Below the pieces are notes generated by a model. It was not told the origin of the DNA. It made no database searches and worked only from the letters and a program-made list of their open reading frames with translations. This document shows positions 1-5,237 of a stretch of 5,237 bases of DNA, one piece after another (within the stretch, counting starts at the first letter, position 1; each line of letters starts with the position of its first letter). This DNA comes from DHVE2 group archaeon (lineage in GTDB: Archaea > Thermoplasmatota > Thermoplasmata > Thermoplasmatales > Aciduliprofundaceae), in the NCBI GenBank assembly GCA_026986135.1, contig JALSPD010000011.1, positions 1-5,237 of the forward strand. Reading direction: 5' to 3'. The translations under genes were made by a program, and so were the position numbers.

Positions 1-1026
1 AAGGACAAGATATGGGTTATGGCCAATCAAACCAAGAATCATGCCTGCAATCCACCGTGATGCCCCCGTTACCTGCAACCCCCTTCCGAGGGTCATGGCA
101 CCTCCATACAGTAAAACAACACCCCAGGGCAGAGATTTCTCAACATCCCTCCATGAGGCAATGTCTAAAAGAAAAATGAGAGAAGCTCCTGCAATAACTG
201 CCACCGCTATACCGAGATCTCTAAGATAGAAAAGCATGATGATGGTTATGATGAGAATTAGGAGCATCTTCCACTCCTTTGCACCCATAGGACCAAGATT
301 ATTCAAGAGGTTGACATCCTGCTCCTCAGGGGGATAAAGCCTTGTCAGGATAACCCAGAGAAGGGGAATCATCAGGAGTGAGATGGGCATGGCCATAATC
401 ACCCATTTTGCATAGGTTATTTTTACACCATAGTTCTCGTACAAAAATGCAACTGTATATGGATTCCTTGCTCCACCCATAAGGGTGGCAACACTTCCCG
501 CTGTGCATCCATATGTAAGGGCTATCATGCCAGCTTTACCAGCATTACTTCCCTTTGGAACCTGCATTAGAACCAATCCCACTATTGGAAGGAGTAGGGC
601 CACAACAGCATGCTCTGATATTACAAATGAGAGGGTTGCTCCCAGAACGAGAATTCCAAATATCATCTTTTTAGGTGAATTCCCAAAAAATTTAAGCATG
701 TGGTAAGCGAACCTAACATGGAGCCCGCTGCTCTGGATTCCAGCAGCCAGAATAAACGCGCCTATAAGAAAAAACACGGCTTCGTTTCCAAAGAATCCAA
801 AAACTTCATCAGGCGGCAGAACACCAAATACAGGAGGTATGACCATAACCAGCAAACCAGATATTCCGAGGGGCAGAGCTTCTGAGATGAAAAGTATCGC
901 CCCAAAAAGGAGTGTGGCTATCATCATTTTTCCAGCGTAGGTTAGTCCCTCAGGCGACGGCATGAAATAAAAAACAACAAGGGTAAAAAAAGCAATTATC
1001 AGGGAAAGGAGCTTTCTCTTATTCAA
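1..1026 (-). CDS. SLC13/DASS-type anion permease, candidate sulfate importer (partial, C-terminus off window)
   Basis: An uninterrupted minus-strand reading frame of 342 codons runs from a TTG at 1026-1024 to the left edge. It is very hydrophobic, with many membrane segments (for example residues 6-22, 34-48, 55-69, 83-97, 121-137, 140-154, 209-224). ISEALPLGISGLL at 47-59 matches the TEALPLxxTALLP signature of the SLC13/DASS (ArsB/NhaD-like) family. ISEHAVVALLLP at 136-147 sits where family members carry ISNTAT..MLP, so the sodium- and substrate-binding Ser-Asn-Thr has become Ser-Glu-His. GGARNPYTVAF at 184-194 resembles the GTPPN loop. TTG is chosen because it is the first codon after an in-frame stop and keeps the first membrane helix; ATG 963-961 (Met22) would remove it. 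The TTG lies 8 nt inside the kinase gene, 10 nt after a GGAG. Following PAPS-synthesis genes, it probably imports sulfate, but other anions are possible. Confidence 0.85.
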   Translation of the reverse strand, partial: MNKRKLLSLIIAFFTLVVFYFMPSPEGLTYAGKMMIATLLFGAILFISEALPLGISGLLVMVIPPVFGVLPPDEVFGFFGNEAVFFLIGAFILAAGIQSSGLHVRFAYHMLKFFGNSPKKMIFGILVLGATLSFVISEHAVVALLLPIVGLVLMQVPKGSNAGKAGMIALTYGCTAGSVATLMGGARNPYTVAFLYENYGVKITYAKWVIMAMPISLLMIPLLWVILTRLYPPEEQDVNLLNNLGPMGAKEWKMLLILIITIIMLFYLRDLGIAVAVIAGASLIFLLDIASWRDVEKSLPWGVVLLYGGAMTLGRGLQVTGASRWIAGMILGLIGHNPYLVL

Positions 1027-1558
1027 TTAGTCCCCGCTCCTTCATAAAGCGGAGAACCCTATCAACGCTTTCCTCAACACTCTCCATGTGAGTGTCAAGT
1101 ATAAGATCCGCTGGGGGATCGGTTGGCTCCTCAAAGGGATCGTCCACACCTGTAAAATTCTTTATCTCTCCTGCAAGTGCTTTCTTGTACATCCCTTTCA
1201 CATCTCTCTCTATACAAACCTCCACAGGACAACGGGTCCATACAAGATGAAACCTATCCTTTCCAATTATATCCCTTATTTCTCGTCGTATGTCGTTGTA
1301 TGGAGATACAAATGTGGCAAGGACTAGCACATCGTTACGTGATAGAAGATGCGCTATGAATGCAACCCTTTCAAGATTCTTCCTCCTATCTTCCTTGCTG
1401 AATCCCAGATCCCGTGATATGGGGCTCTTTCTTATTATGTCGCCGTCCAGCCTTTCAACTCTGTATCCCTTTTCCTTCAGTATCCTGTAAACGGCATCTG
1501 CAACAGTGGTCTTTCCGCTGCATGGCAATCCAGTAAACCATACCGTGGCACCCTTCAT
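1019..1558 (-). CDS. cysC: Adenylylsulfate (APS) kinase
   Basis: A 179-residue soluble kinase that phosphorylates the 3'-OH of adenylylsulfate with ATP to give PAPS. Visible motifs: the Walker A loop GLPCSGKTT at 10-18; DGD at 38-40 followed by Arg43; GFSKEDRRKN at 52-61, the family's GFSxxDRxxN; SPYNDIR at 85-91; and the lid and substrate segment with KGMYKKA at 121-127 and NFTGVDDPFEEP at 134-145. The length is normal for a stand-alone CysC and all key motifs are intact, so it should be active. The ATG overlaps the sulfotransferase stop (ATGA) and follows a strong GGAGGTGA site with a 4-nt spacer, which settles the start. It completes the two-step route begun by Sat. No PAPS reductase is nearby, so the PAPS probably feeds the adjacent sulfotransferase. 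Confidence 0.96.
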   Translation of the reverse strand: MKGATVWFTGLPCSGKTTVADAVYRILKEKGYRVERLDGDIIRKSPISRDLGFSKEDRRKNLERVAFIAHLLSRNDVLVLATFVSPYNDIRREIRDIIGKDRFHLVWTRCPVEVCIERDVKGMYKKALAGEIKNFTGVDDPFEEPTDPPADLILDTHMESVEESVDRVLRFMKERGLIE

Positions 1559-2133
1559 TTATTCACCTCCTTTACGATATTCTCCTTGCGGTTGCGATAT
1601 AGCGCGGGATCAACCGCCCTTACTGCGGATTCCACATCAAGCACCCCTCCCAGAAAATCGTTCACCATTTCAATTTCCCTGCGGGGATGTTCTATGACAT
1701 CCCTGTAATTTACGGTGATGTATTCCATATCTTCTCTAATCCTCATTATTTTTAAGGCAAATTTGTTGAGGTTTTCAAAGGCACGCCTATCTTCATCACC
1801 CAGATTTTCGTTAAGCATCTTGCTCATTGACGCCATTATCTCATCAATGTCCCTCAGCATGTAAATTACTTTGTAATCGTATCCGTCTGGAAGATACCTT
1901 AACCCATAAGCGGTAACCTTTATAACCATACCATCGTACATCTCAATTGGAAAACTACCATCAATCAAACGATTTATTATCTTTCCACCTTCAAGTTCAA
2001 AATAGCCACGGGGATTATGTTCATCAGGAGGTCTTTTATCATCGTAGGCCACCTTCATCCCACCCATTTTCAGGATCTGCATCATCATAGAGGTACCTGA
2101 TCTTTCTAGGCCAGAGACAATATAGTTCACCAT
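1555..2133 (-). CDS. Compact PAPS-dependent sulfotransferase family protein
   Basis: A 192-residue protein with the sulfotransferase fold signatures. The 5'-phosphosulfate-binding loop is SGLERSGTSMM at 7-17 (the family's GxPRSGTS, with Glu10 where Pro is usual). NPRGYFE at 40-46 resembles the N-x-x-G-Y-F-E element of bacterial and archaeal sulfotransferases. YKVIYMLRDIDEIMASMSKM at 87-106 supplies the Arg94 and Ser102 expected to hold the 3'-phosphate of PAPS. The C-terminal half (VNYRDVIEHP around 140-149, then DFLGG) fits the same family. There is no signal peptide or membrane segment, so it should act in the cytoplasm or on the inner membrane face. The ATG lies 7 nt after GGAGG and overlaps the end of the DHH gene by 7 nt. 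The acceptor cannot be read from the sequence; lipid, glycan or small-molecule acceptors are all possible. Its place between Sat and APS kinase supports PAPS as donor. Confidence 0.85.
   Translation of the reverse strand: MVNYIVSGLERSGTSMMMQILKMGGMKVAYDDKRPPDEHNPRGYFELEGGKIINRLIDGSFPIEMYDGMVIKVTAYGLRYLPDGYDYKVIYMLRDIDEIMASMSKMLNENLGDEDRRAFENLNKFALKIMRIREDMEYITVNYRDVIEHPRREIEMVNDFLGGVLDVESAVRAVDPALYRNRKENIVKEVNK
1563..1570 (-). promoter_or_regulatory. Strong ribosome binding site of the APS kinase gene
   Basis: GGAGGTGA matches the archaeal anti-Shine-Dalgarno consensus and lies 4 nt before ATG 1558, inside the last codons of the sulfotransferase. It is the strongest site in the operon and fixes the kinase start. 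Confidence 0.75.
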
Positions 2134-3047
2134 CCCACTACCTCCAGAATTTTTGTTGCAAACATCTCGCCTTCGTTGGGTGGAAGGATTGCTCCCATAA
2201 CCTCCTTTTTTCCGCCTGCCCTATAGCCCATTCCCCTGGCCATATCTATCAAGGGTATAGCATTGAAATCACTGTCAGGAGATCTCACATAAATCTCATC
2301 CCTGTCTTCTCTGCGATTTATGACAAGGGCACTCTTTCCATGAATCCAAGCAAGACGCCTTGTAACCGCCGATATTATGTGATACCTGGTACTCATTCTC
2401 AGAAAATAGTAGTTTCCTCTATCCTCGGCCTTATCAACCCATCTCTCAATCTCCCTGTTTACAACATCAAGGTTTCTCTGAAGCCCGCTGCTTTCAAGAA
2501 CTGCATCCAGACCCTGAAGCACAAGATGAACATTCTCAATAACCTCCTCCCTCTTATCCAGTTTGAAACTTGAGTCAAGAAGATCCACCGCACGCTGAAT
2601 ATCTGAAAACTCAAGACCATGTTTGAGGAGAACTTTCTCTACTATCTCCCACTCTTCAATTTCCCTGCTCTTTGGACCCATATCACCAACAATTCCAAGA
2701 GCCACAAGATAATCAGGATTGTACCTGAATCTCCTCATAAGTACCGTGGTACATGAAGGATAATACTTGCCCTCCAAAAAAGGGTTATAGTGTTCCCTGG
2801 CGCATTTGACAAGCGTGCTTCTGTGATGATCGTAGATATACACATCCGCATGATTGCATATCCTTTCTGCATCAGGAAGGTTCATGTCCAGAATTATCAC
2901 ACGCTCACGGGAAACAACATGGGAAAAATCCTCAGAATCCAGGTAGAAATTCCCTATTTTGGGTGTGAACAGCTCATCGTCCCCATGAACCCTGATAAAT
3001 ATGGCCGCAGAGGTTATGCCATCGGTATCCCAGTGATGCAGAATCAT
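2127..3047 (-). CDS. DHH-family phosphoesterase, candidate PAP phosphatase/nanoRNase
   Basis: A 306-residue protein of the DHH/DHHA1 phosphoesterase superfamily (RecJ, NrnA and archaeal RecJ-like proteins). Metal-binding motifs appear in order: HHWDTDG at 4-10, ILDMN at 52-56, YDHH at 72-75 and GIVGDMG at 118-124. A helical linker follows, then a C-terminal substrate-binding domain with RSPDSDFNAIPL at 255-266 and YRAGGKKEVMGA at 275-286, a degenerate form of the usual GGGH...A(S)G motif in which the histidine is missing. ATG 3047 is preferred over GTG 3056 because GGAGTGA lies 5 nt before it and the protein then opens directly on the first motif. NrnA-type members dephosphorylate PAP, the product left by PAPS sulfotransferases, so the neighbours suggest that role. 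This is inference; the HxDxDG form of motif I is closer to RecJ-like nucleases, and a nuclease or nanoRNase activity is the alternative. Confidence 0.88.
   Translation of the reverse strand: MILHHWDTDGITSAAIFIRVHGDDELFTPKIGNFYLDSEDFSHVVSRERVIILDMNLPDAERICNHADVYIYDHHRSTLVKCAREHYNPFLEGKYYPSCTTVLMRRFRYNPDYLVALGIVGDMGPKSREIEEWEIVEKVLLKHGLEFSDIQRAVDLLDSSFKLDKREEVIENVHLVLQGLDAVLESSGLQRNLDVVNREIERWVDKAEDRGNYYFLRMSTRYHIISAVTRRLAWIHGKSALVINRREDRDEIYVRSPDSDFNAIPLIDMARGMGYRAGGKKEVMGAILPPNEGEMFATKILEVVGW
2141..2145 (-). promoter_or_regulatory. Ribosome binding site of the sulfotransferase gene
   Basis: GGAGG within the last codons of the DHH gene, 7 nt before ATG 2133. This supports that start in a junction where the two genes overlap by 7 nt. 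Confidence 0.6.
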
Positions 3048-3052
3048 TGGAT

Positions 3053-3059
3053 TCACTCC
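3053..3059 (-). promoter_or_regulatory. Ribosome binding site of the DHH gene, containing the sat stop codon
   Basis: GGAGTGA again ends 5 nt before an ATG (3047), and its last three bases are the TGA stop of sat. The arrangement is the same as at the regulator-sat junction and supports ATG 3047 over GTG 3056, which lies within the site. Confidence 0.65.
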
Positions 3060-4189
3060 ACGAACGGATTATCGTATTGCAGTATTGCATCTGCCACCTC
3101 TGGACGCATCATGAGTTCGGGTGGACGCTCACCACGCAGCAGCATCTCCCTTATTCTGGTCCCTGAAAAATTCACATGATGCTCCGGACCGTGCGGACAT
3201 ATTTTCTCGTTAACAACCGAACCGCATTTTCTGCAGTAGAAGAAGGACCTGAAGAAGAGCGGTGTTATCTTTAGATCAGGATATTCATAGAATATCTCCT
3301 GGGCATCGTATGGCCCGTAGAACTTGCCCACGCCTGCGTGATCTCTTCCAACGATGAAATGGGTGCATCCGAAATTCTTGCGAATTATTGCATGAAATAT
3401 TGCCTCTCTGGGACCTGCATACCTCATCTCAGTCTCAAGTATGCTAAGTGTGGCCGTGTTTTTGGGATAATAATGCCTGAAAAGAGCCTCATATGCTGAT
3501 ATTATTACCTCATCGCGAAAATCTCCCTTTTTCTTCTTCCCTATAAGTGGATTTATAAAGAGACCATCCACAAAGGTCAGTGCTGTTTTCTGAACATACT
3601 CATGCCCAACGTGGGGAGCGTTTCTTGTCTGGAATCCTACAACGGTCTTCCATCCTTTCTCTTTGAAAAGAATCCTGGTCTCTTTTGGCCATAGTTTGTA
3701 TTTGGGGAACATGGTTGGAGGATCGTTTAAAAGGGTTATTTTGCCTCCAACAAGATGATCCTCCTTCTTCATAAGATTTGCCACGCCTGGATGCTCTATG
3801 CTCGTAGTCCTAAATACACTCTCCGCATACTTCTTTTTGTCATAGGGGTATATTTCCTCCACGTTGAGTATCGCTATAGGAGTATCCCTGTAGAAGAGCG
3901 CTATTTCGTCCCCTTCTATTATCTTGTCAATTTCCTCCCTACTAACATCCAAAACTACTGGTATGGTCCACGGCAGATCATTGGACAGCCTTCCTTCCTC
4001 CAGAACATTTTCAAAATCTTCCCTCGTGAGATACCCTTCAAGGGGCGAAAACACCCCATGTCCTATGTTTCCAAGATCCCTTGCCATATCAATATTTATC
4101 TCCTTTCTGGGCATTTCTCTGGCCTCTTCCCTCTTTCTTTCGCTAAAGTCCAGCCTTTCAACCAACCTTCCACCATGCGGTGCAATCAT
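3053..4189 (-). CDS. sat: Sulfate adenylyltransferase (ATP sulfurylase), single-subunit type
   Basis: This enzyme forms APS and pyrophosphate from sulfate and ATP, the activation step for all later sulfate chemistry. The 378-residue product matches the homo-oligomeric Sat family, not the CysD/CysN type. Visible features: N-terminal PHGG at 4-7; the PUA-like N-terminal domain with FSPLEGYL at 47-54; the catalytic QTRNAPHVGHE at 187-197; GRDHAGVG at 281-288; and a likely zinc knuckle with Cys319, Cys322, Cys331 and His333 or His337. The C-terminus has FSGTRIREML at 341-350 and RPEV at 362-365. No kinase domain is fused, in agreement with the separate APS kinase in the operon. In-frame GTG 4198 and ATG 4195 also exist. 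ATG 4189 is preferred because GGAGTGA, which contains the stop codon of the regulator gene, ends 5 nt before it. Confidence 0.97.
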   Translation of the reverse strand: MIAPHGGRLVERLDFSERKREEAREMPRKEINIDMARDLGNIGHGVFSPLEGYLTREDFENVLEEGRLSNDLPWTIPVVLDVSREEIDKIIEGDEIALFYRDTPIAILNVEEIYPYDKKKYAESVFRTTSIEHPGVANLMKKEDHLVGGKITLLNDPPTMFPKYKLWPKETRILFKEKGWKTVVGFQTRNAPHVGHEYVQKTALTFVDGLFINPLIGKKKKGDFRDEVIISAYEALFRHYYPKNTATLSILETEMRYAGPREAIFHAIIRKNFGCTHFIVGRDHAGVGKFYGPYDAQEIFYEYPDLKITPLFFRSFFYCRKCGSVVNEKICPHGPEHHVNFSGTRIREMLLRGERPPELMMRPEVADAILQYDNPFVE

Positions 4190-4194
4190 ATTCA

Positions 4195-4201
4195 TCACTC
4201 C
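4195..4201 (-). promoter_or_regulatory. Ribosome binding site of sat, containing the upstream stop codon
   Basis: GGAGTGA on the minus strand lies 5 nt before ATG 4189. Its last three bases are the TGA stop of the regulator gene. A ribosome ending the first gene would sit on the initiation site of the next, so translational coupling is likely. It decides the sat start over ATG 4195, which would lie directly on this site. Confidence 0.65.
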
Positions 4202-4428
4202 AGATAACCCAATGCTCTCAATCTCTCCTTTACCCTCTCCTCATCCTCCTTGCTGAAAGGTTCTTTCCCATTCTCATCCTCCGCAAGGATCTCGCGAAGC
4301 ACATATGTAACATAACTGCTCACACTGGTGAAACCAGTACCTTCAATCCTCCGCTCAATCTTTTTAAAGAGGGTTGTCGGGATTGATACTGTTGTGTATC
4401 TTCTTTTATTTTCCTGCTTTTCTGACAT
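4195..4428 (-). CDS. Ribbon-helix-helix (CopG/MetJ-like) putative transcriptional regulator
   Basis: A 77-residue basic-then-acidic protein. Residues 8-16 (KRRYTTVSI) form the expected DNA-reading beta strand. Residues 18-30 (TLFKKIERRIEGT) and 36-49 (VSSYVTYVLREILA), joined by a GFTS turn, form the two helices of a ribbon-helix-helix dimer. The tail from about 50 is charged and ends in a predicted helix, VKERLRALGYLE. Such proteins usually bind short inverted repeats and often repress their own operon. A perfect 7-bp inverted repeat lies 14 nt before this gene. It is the first gene of the operon, and its stop codon lies inside the Sat ribosome binding site. ATG 4428, with a GGTGGGG stretch just before it, is preferred over GTG 4437, which has no ribosome binding site. 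Regulation of sulfate activation is inferred from position; the DNA-binding fold is the firm part. Confidence 0.85.
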   Translation of the reverse strand: MSEKQENKRRYTTVSIPTTLFKKIERRIEGTGFTSVSSYVTYVLREILAEDENGKEPFSKEDEERVKERLRALGYLE

Positions 4429-4441
4429 CTCCCCCACCTTT

Positions 4442-4459
4442 GTAATTATATTTAATTAC
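4442..4459. promoter_or_regulatory. Perfect inverted repeat, candidate operator
   Basis: GTAATTA (4442-4448) and TAATTAC (4453-4459) are exact reverse complements separated by 4 nt. The repeat lies between the candidate operon TATA box and the first codon of the ribbon-helix-helix gene, covering the predicted transcription start, or else overlapping the alternative TATA box. In either case a bound regulator would block initiation. Size and symmetry suit a ribbon-helix-helix protein, so autoregulation is plausible. The AT-rich arms make a chance palindrome possible. Confidence 0.5.
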
Positions 4460-4472
4460 GGAACGGGGCAAA

Positions 4473-4481
4473 GTATAAAAA
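4473..4481 (-). promoter_or_regulatory. Candidate TATA box for the sulfation operon
   Basis: On the minus strand this reads TTTTTATAC inside a T-rich run. Its centre near 4477 predicts a transcription start near 4451, giving a leader of about 23 nt before ATG 4428 with room for the GGTGGGG ribosome-binding stretch. A second TATA-like stretch, TTAAATATA at 4455-4447, is an alternative that would give an almost leaderless message, so the exact promoter is uncertain. Confidence 0.5.
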
Positions 4482-4507
4482 AATATCGTCCGATGAACCC
4501 TGTGAAG

Positions 4508-4515
4508 CTTTAAAT
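4508..4515 (+). promoter_or_regulatory. TATA box for the SDR gene
   Basis: CTTTAAAT on the plus strand is centred about 25 nt before the ATG at 4537. Archaeal TATA boxes lie about 26 nt before the transcription start, so the message should begin at or within a base or two of the ATG. No Shine-Dalgarno site is present between the box and the ATG, which supports a leaderless transcript. Confidence 0.65.
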
Positions 4516-4536
4516 CCATTGGGGAAATCACCAACC

Positions 4537-5237
4537 ATGAAGAATGCTGTGGTGACCGGAGCATCAAGAGGGATAGGGAGGGCCATTGCACTGCGGCTTG
4601 CATCTGAAGGATACCGTGTTCTGGTAAATTATCTGAACTCAGAAGAAAAAGCCAGGGAGGTTGTGGATACCATAAGAAAGATGGGGGGAGAGGGGATACC
4701 ATACAGGGCAAACGTATCGGTGGAGGAAGAGGTTGCAGAGATGATTGAGAACTTCTCAAAAACATACGGAAAAATAAATGCCCTCGTTATAAATGCGGGG
4801 ATATATCTGAGAAAGAGAATATGGGAGATGAGCTCCGAGGAATGGGACCTCACAATACGCAGTAATCTTTACGGGGCTTTTTATGTGGTGAAACACTCTA
4901 TTCCGTACATGGATGAGAACTCATCCATTGTGTTCATATCATCACAGCTCGCATTTCGTGGTTCCTCAAGTGATGTTGCCTACGGGGCCTCAAAGGCAGG
5001 AATCCTCGGACTAATGCGATCTCTGGCAATTCAACTTGCACCCAGAATCAGGGTTAATGCGGTGGCCCCTGGAACTATAGACACTGATATCATAGGGGGA
5101 TACACCAGAGAGCAGCGAAAAAAGCGGGAATCAGAGATACCCCTGGGAAGAATAGGAAGTCCAGAAGAGGTTGCATCAGTGGTTAGCTTTCTTCTGTCAG
5201 AAGATGCCTCATATATAACAGGAGCTACCATTGATGT
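4537..5237 (+). CDS. Short-chain dehydrogenase/reductase, FabG-like (partial, C-terminus off window)
   Basis: 233 complete codons of a classical SDR that runs off the right edge shortly before its expected end (about 245-250 residues). The cofactor motif TGASRGIG is at 7-14; Arg11 and Asn31 after the second strand suggest NADP(H). INAG at 85-88 replaces the common NNAG, and Asn59 stands where most members have the adenine-binding Asp. The catalytic set is complete: Asn110, Ser136, Tyr149 and Lys153 (YGASK). PG at 178-179 and the late PLGRIGSPEEVA at 202-213 are typical of 3-oxoacyl-ACP reductase-like SDRs. Archaea generally lack a type II fatty-acid synthase, so a FabG label would describe the family and not the substrate; sugar, alcohol or polyketide-like carbonyls are possible. 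It is divergent from the sulfation operon, and a shared pathway is not shown. The ATG is placed for a leaderless transcript. Confidence 0.92.
   Translation, partial: MKNAVVTGASRGIGRAIALRLASEGYRVLVNYLNSEEKAREVVDTIRKMGGEGIPYRANVSVEEEVAEMIENFSKTYGKINALVINAGIYLRKRIWEMSSEEWDLTIRSNLYGAFYVVKHSIPYMDENSSIVFISSQLAFRGSSSDVAYGASKAGILGLMRSLAIQLAPRIRVNAVAPGTIDTDIIGGYTREQRKKRESEIPLGRIGSPEEVASVVSFLLSEDASYITGATID

Noticed and set aside
41..885. Short plus-strand open frames in the first 900 bases
   Set aside because: The minus strand here carries one continuous, strongly hydrophobic SLC13-type frame that explains the whole stretch.
2790..3179. Plus-strand open frame of 129 codons over the DHH/sat junction
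   Set aside because: It is antisense to two well-supported genes and its translation shows no recognisable domain.
3755..4207. Plus-strand open frames across the sat gene (150 and 110 codons)
   Set aside because: They lie antisense to a gene with clear Sat motifs, have no family signatures or ribosome binding site, and are shadows of its codon pattern.
4477..4487. T-run on the minus strand as a possible archaeal terminator
   Set aside because: No minus-strand gene ends upstream of it. Its position before the operon and the adjoining TATAC fit a promoter better.
4406..4853. Minus-strand open frames of 119 and 74 codons opposite the start of the SDR gene
   Set aside because: The translations are low-complexity and proline/serine-rich, and the plus-strand SDR has a complete catalytic motif set. 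The longer frame also crosses the promoter region and the start of the regulator gene.
5031..5231. Minus-strand open frame of 66 codons opposite the SDR C-terminal half
   Set aside because: It lies antisense to conserved SDR motifs and has no signals of its own.
1..5237. tRNA, rRNA, CRISPR array, insertion sequence or long repeat
   Set aside because: Nothing of these kinds was seen on reading both strands; almost all of the window is taken up by protein genes.

Overview
The window looks like archaeal DNA, most likely from a thermophilic euryarchaeon. The evidence is TATA-box promoters, one gene that appears to be leaderless, GGAGGTGA-type ribosome binding sites inside an operon, frequent AGG/AGA arginine and ATA isoleucine codons, and tight overlapping gene ends. 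An Aciduliprofundum- or Thermoplasmata-like lineage would fit, but this is an impression; nothing in the window fixes the taxon.

Layout. Positions 1 to about 4428 hold one minus-strand operon of six genes, read from right to left: a small ribbon-helix-helix regulator (4195-4428), single-subunit sulfate adenylyltransferase Sat (3053-4189), a DHH-family phosphoesterase (2127-3047), a compact PAPS-type sulfotransferase (1555-2133), adenylylsulfate kinase (1019-1558), and an SLC13/DASS-type membrane anion transporter (1-1026, running off the left edge). Neighbouring genes overlap by 4-8 nt or are 5 nt apart. Each start from Sat to the kinase has a Shine-Dalgarno site inside the end of the previous gene. 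From about 4429 to 4536 lies a divergent promoter region with a TATA-like box for each direction and a perfect 7-bp inverted repeat beside the regulator gene. From 4537 to the right edge is a plus-strand short-chain dehydrogenase/reductase, which appears to be translated from a leaderless transcript.

How the genes work together. The transporter could import sulfate. Sat makes APS from sulfate and ATP, and the kinase makes PAPS. The sulfotransferase would move the sulfuryl group from PAPS to an unknown acceptor, leaving 3'-phosphoadenosine 5'-phosphate (PAP). Some DHH phosphoesterases (the NrnA type) hydrolyse PAP, so the DHH protein is a candidate for by-product removal. No APS or PAPS reductase, sulfite reductase or cysteine synthase is present. 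The set therefore reads as a self-contained sulfation module (uptake, activation, transfer, by-product recycling, own regulator) rather than assimilatory or dissimilatory sulfate reduction. The enzyme family calls for Sat and the kinase are firm. The sulfate specificity of the transporter, the PAP role of the DHH protein and the sulfated acceptor are inferences from context.
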